Below, one piece after another: positions 1-9,812 of a DNA stretch of 64,000 nt. Source of the stretch: Jannaschia donghaensis (GTDB lineage: Bacteria > Pseudomonadota > Alphaproteobacteria > Rhodobacterales > Rhodobacteraceae); contig NZ_CXSU01000011.1 of assembly GCF_001403795.1 (NCBI RefSeq), forward strand, positions 746,247-810,246, read 5' to 3'. Position 1 is the first letter of the stretch. Each line of letters opens with the position of its first letter. The notes beneath the pieces are model-generated. The model was not told where the DNA came from, did not search any database, and saw nothing but the letters and a program-made list of their open reading frames with translations. A program made the position numbers and the translations under genes.

Positions 1-302
1 TGATGCTGCGCGAGGATTGGATGCGGTCGCCCGTGGTGATGAAGCTGGAGGCGGCGCGCGTGGGCAAATGCTTCGACGCCATCGAAGCGCGGTTGTCGGG
101 CGACTGGCTTCTGTCGGAATTCTCGGCTGCGGATGTGGCTGTCGGTCAGGCCGTCGTCATGGCGCGGCGGTTCCACCGGGTCGGCGATCGCCCCAAGATG
201 GCCGCCTGGGTCGCGCGGTTCGAGGCACGGTCGGCCTTCGCGGCGTCCAACGACGGCGCGGGCCTTTACGGGCAGGACTTCTACGAGGTGCCCGATGCCT
301 GA
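1..302 (+). CDS. Glutathione S-transferase-like protein, C-terminal fragment (5' end outside window)
   Basis: About 100 residues are visible and the frame is open to the window edge, so the start lies upstream. The segment looks like the all-helical C-terminal domain of the GST superfamily: an FDAIEARLSG..WLLSEFSAADVA stretch resembles the usual 'L..L...L....fl.G..fS.ADia' motif, followed by a helical tail. The thioredoxin-like N-terminal domain is not in the window. Its stop overlaps the HMG-CoA lyase start by 8 bases, so the two are co-transcribed. GST-like genes are found within leucine-degradation (liu) operons of Rhodobacteraceae, but their substrate there is not established. The family call is moderately sure and the function is unknown. 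Confidence 0.7.
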   Translation, partial: MLREDWMRSPVVMKLEAARVGKCFDAIEARLSGDWLLSEFSAADVAVGQAVVMARRFHRVGDRPKMAAWVARFEARSAFAASNDGAGLYGQDFYEVPDA

Positions 303-1149
303 CGCGGTCGAAATCTTCGAAGTCGGGCCCCGCGACGGATTGCAGAACGAAGCGCGAATGATTCCGGCGGCGGATAAGATCGCCCTGATCGACCTGCTGT
401 CGGGGGCCGGTTTCCGGCGGATCGAGGTGGCGAGTTTCGTCAGCCCGAAATGGGTGCCGCAGATGGCCGACGGCGCAGAGGTCCTGGCGGGCATCGCGCG
501 TGCGCCGGGCGTGTCTTATGCCGCGCTGACGCCGAATATCCGCGGCTATGACGGCGCGCGGGCGGCGCGGGCGGACGAGGTGGCGATTTTCGCAAGCGCG
601 TCGGAGGGGTTTTCAAAGGCCAATCTCAACGCAACGATCATCGAAAGTCTGGAGCGGTTCACGCCTGTCGTGCGGGCCGCCGGGGATCATGGGATGCCCG
701 TGCGGGGCTATGTCTCCTGCGTGACGGATTGCCCGTTTGACGGGCCGGTGCCGCCCGGCGATGTCGCCGCCGTCGTCTCCGCCCTGCGTGAATTGGGGTG
801 CTATGAAATCAGCCTTGGCGATACGATCGGGCGCGGCACGTCGGACGCGGTGGATGCGATGCTGGATGCCGTGCTGGGTGAGATGGACGCCGGACGTCTG
901 GCAGGACATTTCCATGATACCGCCGGACGCGCGTTGGAAAATGTCGATGTCGCGCTGGCGCGGGGCCTTCGGGTGTTTGACGCGGCCGTCGGCGGCCTTG
1001 GCGGGTGTCCCTATGCGCCCGGCGCGGCGGGCAACGTGGCGACCGAGACGTTGCTGGCCCATCTGACGGCGGCTGGCCACGCTACGGGTCTGGACGCAGA
1101 CATCATAGACCGGGCGGCAGCGATGGCGCGGGCGATGCAAAGCGCCTGA
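295..1149 (+). CDS. mvaB: Hydroxymethylglutaryl-CoA lyase
   Basis: This 284-residue enzyme cleaves HMG-CoA to acetyl-CoA and acetoacetate, the last step of leucine degradation. The open frame extends upstream, but the ATG at 295 is chosen because family similarity starts right after it: VEIFEVGPRDGLQNE is the conserved N-terminal metal/active-site motif. HFHDT supplies the metal-binding histidines, and GGLGGCPYAPGAAGN near the C-terminus is the signature loop with the catalytic cysteine. The length matches bacterial HMG-CoA lyases. The start overlaps the GST-like stop, and a crotonase follows 63 bases downstream, which fits the end of a liu operon. Confidence 0.95.
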   Translation: MPDAVEIFEVGPRDGLQNEARMIPAADKIALIDLLSGAGFRRIEVASFVSPKWVPQMADGAEVLAGIARAPGVSYAALTPNIRGYDGARAARADEVAIFASASEGFSKANLNATIIESLERFTPVVRAAGDHGMPVRGYVSCVTDCPFDGPVPPGDVAAVVSALRELGCYEISLGDTIGRGTSDAVDAMLDAVLGEMDAGRLAGHFHDTAGRALENVDVALARGLRVFDAAVGGLGGCPYAPGAAGNVATETLLAHLTAAGHATGLDADIIDRAAAMARAMQSA

Positions 1150-1212
1150 TGTTTGGCGACGCTGGACGAGACATAACAAGATCGGGCGCGTGAGGCCCGA
1201 CTAGGAGGACCG

Positions 1213-1995
1213 ATGGACTATGAAACTCTGGATGTGACCCGCGACCGTCGCGGCGTCGTGACGGTGATCCTGAATTTGCCCGACACGCACAACGCCATGT
1301 CGGCGCAGATGATGGACGATCTGACCGATATCGCCCGGACATTGGGCAGCGACGACAGCCGCGTCGTGGTCCTGACCGGGGCGGGCCGATCGTTCTGCGC
1401 CGGCGGCGACTTGCGCTGGATGCGGGCGCAATTCGATGCGGAGCCTGCGGCGCGTGCGACCGAGGGCAAGCGCCTGGCCGGAATGCTTCAGGCGCTTAAC
1501 ACGATACCGAAACCCCTGATCGCGCGGGTGAACGGCGCGGCCTTTGGTGGCGGCGTGGGCCTGTGCTGCGTGTCGGACGTGGCGATCGGCGTGGACAGCG
1601 CGGTTTTCGGCCTGACGGAAACGCGGCTGGGGCTGATCCCGGCGACGATCGGGCCTTACGTGATCGCGCGGATGGGGGAAGGTCGGGCGCGGCGCGTCTT
1701 CATGAACTCCCGCCGGTTCGATGCGGCGGAGGCGGTCGATCTGGGCGTACTGTCGAAGGCGGTGGAGGCGGGCGATCTGGAAGCCGCGGTGGAGGCGGAG
1801 GTTGTGCCCTATCTGTCCTGCGCACCCGGCGCGGTGGCGGATGCGAAACGATTGGCCCGGTCGCTGGGCCCCGTAATCGACGCGTCGACGATCGCGTCGA
1901 CGATCGATGCCCTGTCGGCGCGGTGGAACGGGGACGAGGCGTCCGAAGGCGTGGGGGCCTTTTTCGACAAGCGCAAGCCGACGTGGGTGGAGTGA
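1213..1995 (+). CDS. Enoyl-CoA hydratase/isomerase (probable methylglutaconyl-CoA hydratase)
   Basis: This is a crotonase-fold protein of 260 residues. The first oxyanion-hole motif SFCAGGDLRWM and the second, NGAAFGGGVGLCCVSDVAI, are both present, followed by the FGLTETRLGLIPATI segment. The start has a strong ribosome site (AGGAGG about 5 bases before the ATG). Its position directly after HMG-CoA lyase suggests it hydrates 3-methylglutaconyl-CoA in the leucine pathway (LiuC/AtuE-like). That specific substrate is inferred from context. The family call is secure. Confidence 0.9.
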   Translation: MDYETLDVTRDRRGVVTVILNLPDTHNAMSAQMMDDLTDIARTLGSDDSRVVVLTGAGRSFCAGGDLRWMRAQFDAEPAARATEGKRLAGMLQALNTIPKPLIARVNGAAFGGGVGLCCVSDVAIGVDSAVFGLTETRLGLIPATIGPYVIARMGEGRARRVFMNSRRFDAAEAVDLGVLSKAVEAGDLEAAVEAEVVPYLSCAPGAVADAKRLARSLGPVIDASTIASTIDALSARWNGDEASEGVGAFFDKRKPTWVE

Positions 1996-2103
1996 AACGG
2001 GATCCGGCGGCGAAACCCGGCGCGCATGTGATCTGTCCGCTTGGCCGGAGTCTCCGGCTCCGCTAGACTATGCCCAAACCCTCGTCAGAAGGACCCTGCA
2101 GGC

Positions 2104-3225
2104 ATGTTCACCCGTCGCACGTTCACCGCAATGCTCGCCGTCGCGCCCCTTTCCGCCTGTGCGGACGCGCCCGTCACATCATCGCGCCCCGGCCTTCGCG
2201 CCGCTGATCCCGACCTTATTCCACGGGCGAATGCCGGCTGGTCGGCGTGGGTCGAGGGGTTCAAGGGCCGCGCACGGTCGCAAGGCATTTCGCAGGCGAC
2301 GCTGGAGGCCGCGTTTCGGGGGCAGGGCTTTGTGCCCGGCGTCGTCGCCCGCGACCGCAACCAGACCGAATTCAAGCGCAGCTTCGAAGATTATATCGCC
2401 ATCGTCGCGCCCGAGCGGAAAGTGACCGCAGGGCGCGCCGCCTTCGCCCGTAATCGCAGCACGCTGCAGGCCATCGAAAGCCGCTATGGCGTGCCCGCCG
2501 AGATCGTCTGCGCCATCTGGGGCGTAGAGAGCAATTTCGGCGCACGGCGCGGCGACATCCCGACGGTCAGCGCGGTGTCCACGCTGGCCTTCGATGGTCG
2601 TCGCGGGGCGTTCTTCGAAAAACAGTTGATCGCGGCGATGCAGATCCTGCAATCCGGCGACATCACCCCGCAGCGGATGCTGGGCAGCTGGGCTGGCGCG
2701 ATGGGCCACACGCAGTTCATCCCGACGTCGTATCTGCAATCGGCGGTCGATTTCACCGGCGACGGCCGCCGCGACATCTGGAGCGACGATCCGGCCGACG
2801 CGCTGGCCTCGGCCGCGGCGTACCTGCGCGACGCAGGCTGGAAGGCCGGGCAAAGCTGGGCCATCGAGGATCCGAGCGGCAACCTGACGCCGGACCGGGG
2901 CGGGCCGTCGTTCCGGACGGGGCCGAATTTCCGCGTCATCAAGCGCTACAACAACTCGGATGCCTATGCGCTGGGGGTCGGGCATCTGGCCGACCGGATC
3001 GCTGGCGGCGGTCCGCTGCGTCAGCCGTTCGGCCCCGACCGTTTCGGCCTGACCATCGACCAGCGGCAGGATCTGCAGCGCAAGCTGACGCGCGCGGGGT
3101 TCGACACCGACGGCGACGACGGCGTCATCGGACCGCGAAGCCGCGCCGCCATTTCCGCGTTCCAGCGGTCGCGCGGGCTGGCCGTGACGGGCGATCCGTC
3201 GGTTGCGCTTTTGAACATGCTTTGA
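2104..3225 (+). CDS. Membrane-bound lytic murein transglycosylase B-type lipoprotein
   Basis: The 373-residue protein is predicted to cut the glycan strand of peptidoglycan between MurNAc and GlcNAc. An N-terminal lipoprotein signal ends in the lipobox LSAC, which argues for the ATG at 2104 rather than the upstream in-frame start at 2041. The SLT_2/MltB catalytic domain (about residues 45-290) contains IWGVESNFGARRG, with the catalytic glutamate, and the SWAGAMGHTQFIPTSYL motif. A C-terminal peptidoglycan-binding domain 1 follows (about 310-370; GDDGVIGPRSRAAISAFQ). An SH3-repeat protein lies just downstream on the same strand. Confidence 0.93.
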   Translation: MFTRRTFTAMLAVAPLSACADAPVTSSRPGLRAADPDLIPRANAGWSAWVEGFKGRARSQGISQATLEAAFRGQGFVPGVVARDRNQTEFKRSFEDYIAIVAPERKVTAGRAAFARNRSTLQAIESRYGVPAEIVCAIWGVESNFGARRGDIPTVSAVSTLAFDGRRGAFFEKQLIAAMQILQSGDITPQRMLGSWAGAMGHTQFIPTSYLQSAVDFTGDGRRDIWSDDPADALASAAAYLRDAGWKAGQSWAIEDPSGNLTPDRGGPSFRTGPNFRVIKRYNNSDAYALGVGHLADRIAGGGPLRQPFGPDRFGLTIDQRQDLQRKLTRAGFDTDGDDGVIGPRSRAAISAFQRSRGLAVTGDPSVALLNML

Positions 3226-3317
3226 ATTTCCGGCCGCCGCTATCGCATATCGGCTGGCCCGTCGCCACATGGAAGACCGGGCTGTTCGGCCCCGAGCGGC
3301 AGCGTGAAAGGACCTCG

Positions 3318-4016
3318 ATGCGCCTTCTTCCAATCCTTCTGACCCTTGCGGTGACACTGATGGTGCTGCCTGCGGTGGCGGACCCGCTGCGCAACACCAG
3401 CCAGTTCGGCGTCGACATGCGGGCGGGACCCGGATTGCAGTTTCCGCTGATCCACGTCCTGGATCCGGGCGAGGTGGCAGACCGGGGGCGTTGCGATCTG
3501 GACGGCAAATGGTGCCTGCTGACGGCACGCAACAAGATCGGTTGGGTCGACACCTTCGGCCTGGCCCCGCCGCGGGCGACCGGCGCATCCGATCTGTCGC
3601 GGTCCGATCCGATCACGCCGCTGCGCACCGCGCCGATCGAGAGCACGACGCTGGACGGCGGGCCCGTGGGCACGCGACCTTTGCCGGGGGCGATCACCGA
3701 CGCGGTCCGCGGGATGATCGGCGGCGTGCCGCCCGCGCCGCCGGGGGCCCGCGTGCCGTTCATGTTCGCGACGAACGCGCCGTTCTATAACGTAACGGCC
3801 GGGCCGGTGAATTTGCGCGCGGGGCCGGGCACCGAAAACCCCGTCGTCGGTCTGCTGGACCCAGGCCAGGGCGGCGTCATCGACGTCTGCGATGCCGCGC
3901 AGCGCTGGTGCCGCATCTCGGTTCAGGGCGGGCCGGTCGCCTGGGTCAAGATGACGCTGGTTGGCCTGCGCCGGATCGACGTGCCCCCACTTGCGGCCAG
4001 CGACCGGGCGCGTTGA
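3318..4016 (+). CDS. Secreted SH3-like domain protein
   Basis: The protein has 232 residues with a cleavable signal peptide (MRLLPILLTLAVTLMVLPAVA). Two bacterial SH3-like repeats follow (about residues 25-80 and 160-225). Each carries the 'N/D-x-RaGPG-x(4)-P-(L/V)' loop (VDMRAGPGLQFPLIHVL and VNLRAGPGTENPVVGLL) and ends with a 'WC.(I/L)' plus 'GWV/AWV' segment. Such repeats usually bind peptidoglycan or proteins at the envelope. The ATG at 3318 is preferred over the in-frame start at 3222 because it begins the signal peptide and has GAAAGGA upstream. Its stop codon lies inside the predicted nuoA -35 box. The specific role is unknown. Confidence 0.85.
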   Translation: MRLLPILLTLAVTLMVLPAVADPLRNTSQFGVDMRAGPGLQFPLIHVLDPGEVADRGRCDLDGKWCLLTARNKIGWVDTFGLAPPRATGASDLSRSDPITPLRTAPIESTTLDGGPVGTRPLPGAITDAVRGMIGGVPPAPPGARVPFMFATNAPFYNVTAGPVNLRAGPGTENPVVGLLDPGQGGVIDVCDAAQRWCRISVQGGPVAWVKMTLVGLRRIDVPPLAASDRAR

Positions 4017-4041
4017 CGGCGGCACGGGGCCGGATTAAACG
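4013..4041 (+). promoter_or_regulatory. Candidate sigma-70-type promoter of the nuo operon
   Basis: TTGACG at 4013-4018 and TAAACG at 4036-4041 are separated by 17 bases, upstream of the nuoA start at 4068. The -35 box overlaps the stop codon of the SH3 protein (TGA at 4014-4016). Spacing and boxes fit a housekeeping promoter. No start-site data exist here. Confidence 0.5.
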
Positions 4042-4067
4042 CTGAAGCCACAGAACAGGAGTCCCCG

Positions 4068-4433
4068 ATGGACGAGATGCTGCGTGAATACCTGCCGATC
4101 ATGATGTTCCTTGGCGTGGCGGTGGGCCTCGGCCTGGTCCTGATCCTGGCCGCTGCCGTCATCGCCGTGCGCGCGCCCGACCCCGAGAAGGTCTCGGCCT
4201 ATGAATGCGGGTTCAATGCCTTCGACGACGCGCGCATGAAGTTCGACGTTCGGTTCTATCTGGTCGCGATCCTGTTCATCATCTTCGATCTGGAAATCGC
4301 GTTCCTCTTTCCCTGGGCCGTTTCGTTTCAGGGCCTGTCGGACGCCGCGTTCTGGTCGATGATGGTGTTCCTGTCGGTCCTGACCGTCGGGTTTGCCTAC
4401 GAATGGAAGAAGGGCGCACTCGACTGGGAATGA
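4068..4433 (+). CDS. nuoA: NADH-quinone oxidoreductase subunit A
   Basis: NuoA (121 residues) is a three-helix membrane subunit of proton-pumping complex I, at the junction between the peripheral and membrane arms. Transmembrane segments lie at about residues 10-32, 65-85 and 93-112. The conserved loop [32 protein letters not shown] is visible around residues 43-75. It is the first gene of the 14-subunit nuo cluster, has a ribosome site ACAGGAG upstream, and is followed by a strong hairpin and an extra membrane gene before nuoB. Confidence 0.97.
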   Translation: MDEMLREYLPIMMFLGVAVGLGLVLILAAAVIAVRAPDPEKVSAYECGFNAFDDARMKFDVRFYLVAILFIIFDLEIAFLFPWAVSFQGLSDAAFWSMMVFLSVLTVGFAYEWKKGALDWE

Positions 4434-4477
4434 TCGAACAGGCCACCGTCCGGCCCGAATATCGTCGTAATCACCTG

Positions 4478-4507
4478 AGAAGCCTTCGCCATTCGGCGGA
4501 GGCTTCT
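4478..4507 (+). promoter_or_regulatory. Hairpin between nuoA and the next gene, burying that gene's ribosome site
   Basis: Arms 4478-4490 (AGAAGCCTTCGCC) and 4495-4507 (GGCGGAGGCTTCT) pair over 13 positions with one G-T wobble and a 4-base loop. The right arm contains GGAGG (4498-4502), the only good Shine-Dalgarno sequence for the ATG at 4510. There is no U-run after the stem, so a simple intrinsic terminator is unlikely. Translational control, transcript processing or partial attenuation downstream of nuoA are all possible. Confidence 0.6.
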
Positions 4508-4509
4508 TC

Positions 4510-5418
4510 ATGTCAGGCATCCTATCCTATCGACTCTGGCGGCTGCGGCGTCGGATCGTTATCGGAACGGTCCTTTCGGCGGCTCCGGGTTTGCTGATCG
4601 CGCCGGATGCGCCGCTGGCCGTGCTGCACGCCGTCGCAATGGGCCTGTTCTGGTCGTGGCACGCCGTCCGTTTTCCCCGTTCCCATTTCGAGCCGGTGTA
4701 TTTCGGCCTGTGCTGGGGCGTGGCCTACGCGGGCTGCGCCGCCTTGCCAATCCTGACCGACAAACCGTCTCACCCAATGCTCCTGATCCTCTTTCCGATC
4801 CTGCTGTTGGGGGTTGCGGTACTGCTCGCGGCTCCGGGACAGGTCTTCAACTGGTGGACCTTCCCGGTGAAGGTCCGTCTGCACGGCACACGTGCGTCGC
4901 GGCTTTCGGTCGATGCGCTGCGCAAGGGCACGACGGCCGATGACGGACATCGCTCGGATCGCCGCGATGTCGATGCGGACGGGGAGGACGGCCTGCTGCG
5001 CATCACCAACCGCGCCCCGTACATCGACGTGGCGACCGGCAAGCTAGAGCAGGCGGAGTGGACGACGTGGGCGCGTGACGAGATCGCGACCGACACGGTT
5101 CACGCCACCATCCACATGGCCGAGCGGGAGGCGGAGCCCGTGCTGACGGTTCTGGAGTATGCCGAACGCGGCGACGGCTCCCTCCTGACCTACACGGAAA
5201 CCAGGACATGGCCTGCAGAAAACCTCTGGGCATTCTGGCTGTCCGACGGCACGCGCGATCACCTGACCTGCCTGTGCGATCAGGCAGAAGGGCGGGCACC
5301 GCGGGCCATATCCCTCGAACCGGACGATGCGATGATCCACGCGATCAATCGCCTCTTCCCGTCCGAGGACCCACCTGCGCCGCCCTCCGATCCGGTGAAC
5401 CGCGGCCCCTGGGGCTGA
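4510..5418 (+). CDS. Uncharacterised membrane protein between nuoA and nuoB
   Basis: I do not recognise a family. The 302-residue product has four likely transmembrane segments in its first 120 residues (about 14-32, 35-52, 60-80 and 90-110), then a soluble, acidic and polar domain of about 180 residues rich in charged and Trp residues, ending with a proline-rich tail. The ATG has GGAGG 7 bases upstream, but that site lies in the preceding hairpin. It is on the nuo strand, and a new promoter-like sequence lies after it, before nuoB. It could be an accessory or assembly factor for complex I, but the only basis is location. Confidence 0.65.
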   Translation: MSGILSYRLWRLRRRIVIGTVLSAAPGLLIAPDAPLAVLHAVAMGLFWSWHAVRFPRSHFEPVYFGLCWGVAYAGCAALPILTDKPSHPMLLILFPILLLGVAVLLAAPGQVFNWWTFPVKVRLHGTRASRLSVDALRKGTTADDGHRSDRRDVDADGEDGLLRITNRAPYIDVATGKLEQAEWTTWARDEIATDTVHATIHMAEREAEPVLTVLEYAERGDGSLLTYTETRTWPAENLWAFWLSDGTRDHLTCLCDQAEGRAPRAISLEPDDAMIHAINRLFPSEDPPAPPSDPVNRGPWG

Positions 5419-5491
5419 AACCGGGACGATCCGCCGCGCGTTGACGGGGTGAACGGACGAGACAAGCCGCCTATCTCCATGTGTGGCCGCG

Positions 5492-6706
<1,215 letters not shown>

Positions 6707-6707
<1 letters not shown>

Positions 6708-6901
6708 TGTGGTTTGACCCTCTTGGTGAGATTGGCGGACTGCTTGCAGGCTTGGCTGCGGCAATGACATTTGCCACTAGCCTCTCAAAAAAAACCTGCA
6801 TTCTTGGATTTATCCGATGCGTGTCATTGATCTCATTTGATTTTTCCGACCGTTTTGTGTGGCAGAAATCAGCCGACTTAGTAGGTAGGACTTCGACATG
6901 A
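6707..6901 (+). CDS. Small hypothetical protein wedged between nuoC and nuoD
   Basis: The frame encodes 64 residues with no family I recognise. The N-terminal part ([20 protein letters not shown]) could form one short membrane helix; the rest is polar. Its ATG overlaps the nuoC stop (TGATG) and its stop overlaps the nuoD start (ATGA), so it looks translationally coupled on both sides. Base composition is clearly more A/T-rich than nuoC and nuoD, including a run of eight A at 6787-6794, and codon use differs. It may be an acquired or fast-evolving gene, or a spacer that merely keeps ribosomes moving to nuoD. Confidence 0.5.
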
Positions 6902-8142
6902 TGGACGGCGACATTCGCACGAACACGTATGACGACGGCTCCGTCGACGCCCTCACCGGCGAGCAGCGGATCCGGAATTTCAACATCAACTTCGGCCCGC
7001 AGCATCCGGCGGCGCATGGCGTGTTGCGTCTGGTGCTGGAGCTGGACGGCGAGATCGTGGAGCGGTGCGACCCGCACATCGGTCTGCTGCATCGCGGCAC
7101 CGAGAAGTTGATGGAGAGCCGTACGTATCTCCAGAACCTGCCCTATCTGGACCGGTTGGATTATGTCGCGCCCATGAATCAGGAACACGCCTGGTGTCTG
7201 GCGATCGAGCGGTTGTGCGACATTCAGGTGCCGCGTCGCGCATCGCTGATCCGTGTGCTGTTTTGCGAAATCGGGCGCATCCTATCTCACATCCTCAACG
7301 TCACGACGCAGGCTATGGATGTCGGCGCGCTGACGCCCCCGCTCTGGGGTTTCGAAGAACGTGAGAAGCTGATGGTCTTCTACGAGCGGGCCTGCGGCGC
7401 GCGCCTGCACGCGGCGTATTTCCGGCCCGGCGGCGTCCATCAGGATCTGACGCCCGAACTGCTGGCCGATATCGACACCTGGTGTGACGAGTTTCCGCGC
7501 GTGATGGACGACATCGACGGATTGCTGACCGAAAACCGCATCTTCAAGCAGCGCAACGTCGACATCGCCGTGGTGTCCGAACAAGAAGTCATGGACTGGG
7601 GGTTCTCCGGCGTCATGGCGCGTGGATCGGGTCTGGCCTGGGACCTGCGCCGCGCGCAGCCCTATGAGTGCTACGACGAGTTCGATTTCCTGATCCCGAC
7701 GGGCAACAACGGCGATTGCTACGACCGTTATCTGGTTCGGATGGAGGAGATGCGGCAGTCCTTGCGCATCATGAAGCAGGCCATCGCCAAACTGGCCGAG
7801 CCGGAAGGGCAGGGCGACATCCTGGCCCGTGGCAAGATCACGCCGCCCAAACGGTCGGACATGAAGACCTCGATGGAAAGCCTGATCCACCACTTCAAGC
7901 TCTATACCGAAGGCTTTCACGTGCCTGCCGGCGAAATCTATGCCGCCGTCGAGGCTCCCAAGGGCGAATTCGGTGTCTACATGGTGTCGGACGGGTCGAA
8001 CAAACCCTACCGCGCCAAGCTGCGCGCGCCGGGGTATCTGCACTTGCAGGCGATGGACCACATCGCGCGCGGGCACCAGTTGGCGGACGTGGCGGCGATC
8101 ATTGGTACGTTGGACGTGGTGTTTGGGGAGATTGATCGGTGA
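6898..8142 (+). CDS. nuoD: NADH-quinone oxidoreductase subunit D
   Basis: NuoD (414 residues) is the 49-kDa subunit forming the quinone pocket with NuoB, related to [NiFe]-hydrogenase large subunits. Key stretches are [20 protein letters not shown] (quinone-site histidine loop), [12 protein letters not shown] and the C-terminal [27 protein letters not shown]. The product begins with two methionines (6898 or 6901). The first overlaps the stop of the small upstream gene. The stop overlaps a GTG start of the following gene. Confidence 0.97.
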   Translation: MMDGDIRTNTYDDGSVDALTGEQRIRNFNINFGPQHPAAHGVLRLVLELDGEIVERCDPHIGLLHRGTEKLMESRTYLQNLPYLDRLDYVAPMNQEHAWCLAIERLCDIQVPRRASLIRVLFCEIGRILSHILNVTTQAMDVGALTPPLWGFEEREKLMVFYERACGARLHAAYFRPGGVHQDLTPELLADIDTWCDEFPRVMDDIDGLLTENRIFKQRNVDIAVVSEQEVMDWGFSGVMARGSGLAWDLRRAQPYECYDEFDFLIPTGNNGDCYDRYLVRMEEMRQSLRIMKQAIAKLAEPEGQGDILARGKITPPKRSDMKTSMESLIHHFKLYTEGFHVPAGEIYAAVEAPKGEFGVYMVSDGSNKPYRAKLRAPGYLHLQAMDHIARGHQLADVAAIIGTLDVVFGEIDR

Positions 8143-8513
8143 AGGCAGCTGCTCTTTCAGCTTCAGTCTTTGCTTTCACCTCTGCGGCTTCCACGGCAGA
8201 GGTGCCCTCGACACGAGATTTTCAGAGATATGTAAGTTACGAGTTCTACGATGATTGCTCTGCCTTAGCGAGCCAGCTGACGCCCGAGATGCTCCCGAAT
8301 GCGACGGGCACGTATCTGTTTCGTCGGACTGCCTATGTAATGAGGGATCAGTGCGTTCGCGTTGACGTCCAATGTAAAGTTGGCGCGATCGATGATACCG
8401 CGCGGCGAGCACTGGAAGTGAACACCATGAATGTGAGTCTTGCCGAACGGCATGACTGTGGTCTCATTTCGAGCCTTACCAGAACAAACTCAGACTGGCA
8501 GGAACTGAATTAA
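8139..8513 (+). CDS. Hypothetical secreted four-cysteine protein between nuoD and nuoE
   Basis: The frame encodes 124 residues starting at a GTG that overlaps the nuoD stop, and its TAA overlaps the nuoE ATG (TAATG). A signal peptide is likely (about residues 1-20; cleavage after STA). The mature part has four cysteines ([28 protein letters not shown]), consistent with two periplasmic disulfides. It is less GC-rich than the flanking nuo genes. I know no family. A secreted protein coupled on both sides to cytoplasmic complex I subunits is odd, and horizontal insertion is possible. Confidence 0.6.
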   Translation: MKAAALSASVFAFTSAASTAEVPSTRDFQRYVSYEFYDDCSALASQLTPEMLPNATGTYLFRRTAYVMRDQCVRVDVQCKVGAIDDTARRALEVNTMNVSLAERHDCGLISSLTRTNSDWQELN

Positions 8514-9742
8514 TGCTACGCCGCCTCCACCAAGACCAACCCGAGACCTTCGCTTTCACCGAGGCCAACCAAGCCTGGGCCGACGCGCAGATCACCAAGT
8601 ATCCCGAGGGCCGTCAGGCCAGCGCGATCATTCCGTTGCTGTGGCGCGCGCAGGAGCAGGAAGGATGGCTGACGCGGCCCGCCATCGAGTATGTCTCGGA
8701 GATGCTGGGCCTCGCCTATATCCGCGGGCTGGAGGTGGCGACGTTCTATTTCATGTTCCAGCTGCAACCCGTCGGCAAAACGGCGCATATCCAGATCTGC
8801 GGCACCACGTCTTGCATGATCTGCGGTGCCGAGGATCTGGTCGCGGTCTGCAAAGACAAGATCGCCAAGCGCCCGCATGAGATCAGCGAAGACGGTCAGC
8901 TGTCGTGGGAAGAGGTGGAGTGTCTGGGGGCCTGCGCCAACGCGCCGATGGCCCAGATCGGCAAGGATTATTACGAAGACCTGACGGTGGAGCGGTTCAG
9001 CGAAATGCTGGACGAATTCCGCGCGGGCAACGTTCCGAAACCCGGCCCGCAGAACGGTCGGTTCACGTCTGAGCCGCTGGGCGGTGCGACCGCGCTGACC
9101 GATGCGGCGGCGAACATGAACCACGACCGCAATGCGAGCGTGACGCTGGCGACCGATATCGGCGACACGATCAAGCGGATCGACGGGACCGAGGTGCCGC
9201 TGGTCGCCCCCTGGGGCAAGGCCAACCAGGCCGACCCCGATCCGGTGGTCGCCGAGCGTGACCCGCTGATGGCCCCGGAAGGCCCCGACGGCAAGCAGGG
9301 CGGCAAACTGGCGGGGCAGGCGGATGCCAATCGGTCGCGCGGTGACGCCAGCGACGGCAAGGCCAATATCCGCGGCAGCGATGCCACGGCCATCGGCACG
9401 CCCGACGAAGGCACCGTCGCCCCCCCGCTCAAGGACAAGTCGGCGGCGCGCAAGCCGATCGTCGAAGCGGGCGAATCAGGCGCGCCGGGGATCGAAGGGG
9501 AAAAACCGACTGGTCTGGACGCGCCGCGGGATGGATCGGCGGATGACCTCACACGCATCCGCGGCATTGGGCCGAAGCTGGAAAAGCTTTGCAATTCTCT
9601 AGGGTTCTGGCATTTTGACCAGATCGCGAATTGGTCCGAGGCGGAAATCGCATGGGTCGATGCGAACTTGGAGGGGTTCAAGGGGCGCGTGACGCGTGAC
9701 GAATGGGTCAAACAGGCTAAAGTGCTGACCAAGGGGGAGTAG
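8513..9742 (+). CDS. nuoE: NADH-quinone oxidoreductase subunit E with long C-terminal extension
   Basis: Residues 1 to about 175 are NuoE, the thioredoxin-fold subunit holding a 2Fe-2S cluster near the FMN. Ligand cysteines are in [13 protein letters not shown] and CLGACANAP. The protein then continues to 409 residues, about twice the usual NuoE. The extension is a low-complexity Gly/Asp/Ala/Lys-rich linker (about 175-335) and a small C-terminal domain (about 340-405) with a helix-hairpin-helix-like [17 protein letters not shown] motif, then [12 protein letters not shown] and [11 protein letters not shown]. Similar extensions are known in Rhodobacteraceae NuoE. The same domain recurs in the next gene, which indicates duplication. 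Confidence 0.95.
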   Translation: MLRRLHQDQPETFAFTEANQAWADAQITKYPEGRQASAIIPLLWRAQEQEGWLTRPAIEYVSEMLGLAYIRGLEVATFYFMFQLQPVGKTAHIQICGTTSCMICGAEDLVAVCKDKIAKRPHEISEDGQLSWEEVECLGACANAPMAQIGKDYYEDLTVERFSEMLDEFRAGNVPKPGPQNGRFTSEPLGGATALTDAAANMNHDRNASVTLATDIGDTIKRIDGTEVPLVAPWGKANQADPDPVVAERDPLMAPEGPDGKQGGKLAGQADANRSRGDASDGKANIRGSDATAIGTPDEGTVAPPLKDKSAARKPIVEAGESGAPGIEGEKPTGLDAPRDGSADDLTRIRGIGPKLEKLCNSLGFWHFDQIANWSEAEIAWVDANLEGFKGRVTRDEWVKQAKVLTKGE

Positions 9743-9812
9743 GCCGCGCTCTGCTCCCGTGGCGTAAAGGGGGGATGTTCGCTGAGATCGACCCCAAACT
9801 GGGAGTTGATCC

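Noticed and set aside
2179-3588. A 469-codon open frame on the minus strand opposite the transglycosylase and SH3 genes
   Set aside because: It is a GC-driven shadow: Arg/Pro/Ala-rich, with no recognisable domain, and it overlaps two well-supported genes.
6785-6796. A8 run in the small nuoC-nuoD frame as a programmed frameshift site joining it to nuoD
   Set aside because: Both alternative frames hit stop codons soon after the run, before nuoD, so no fusion could result.
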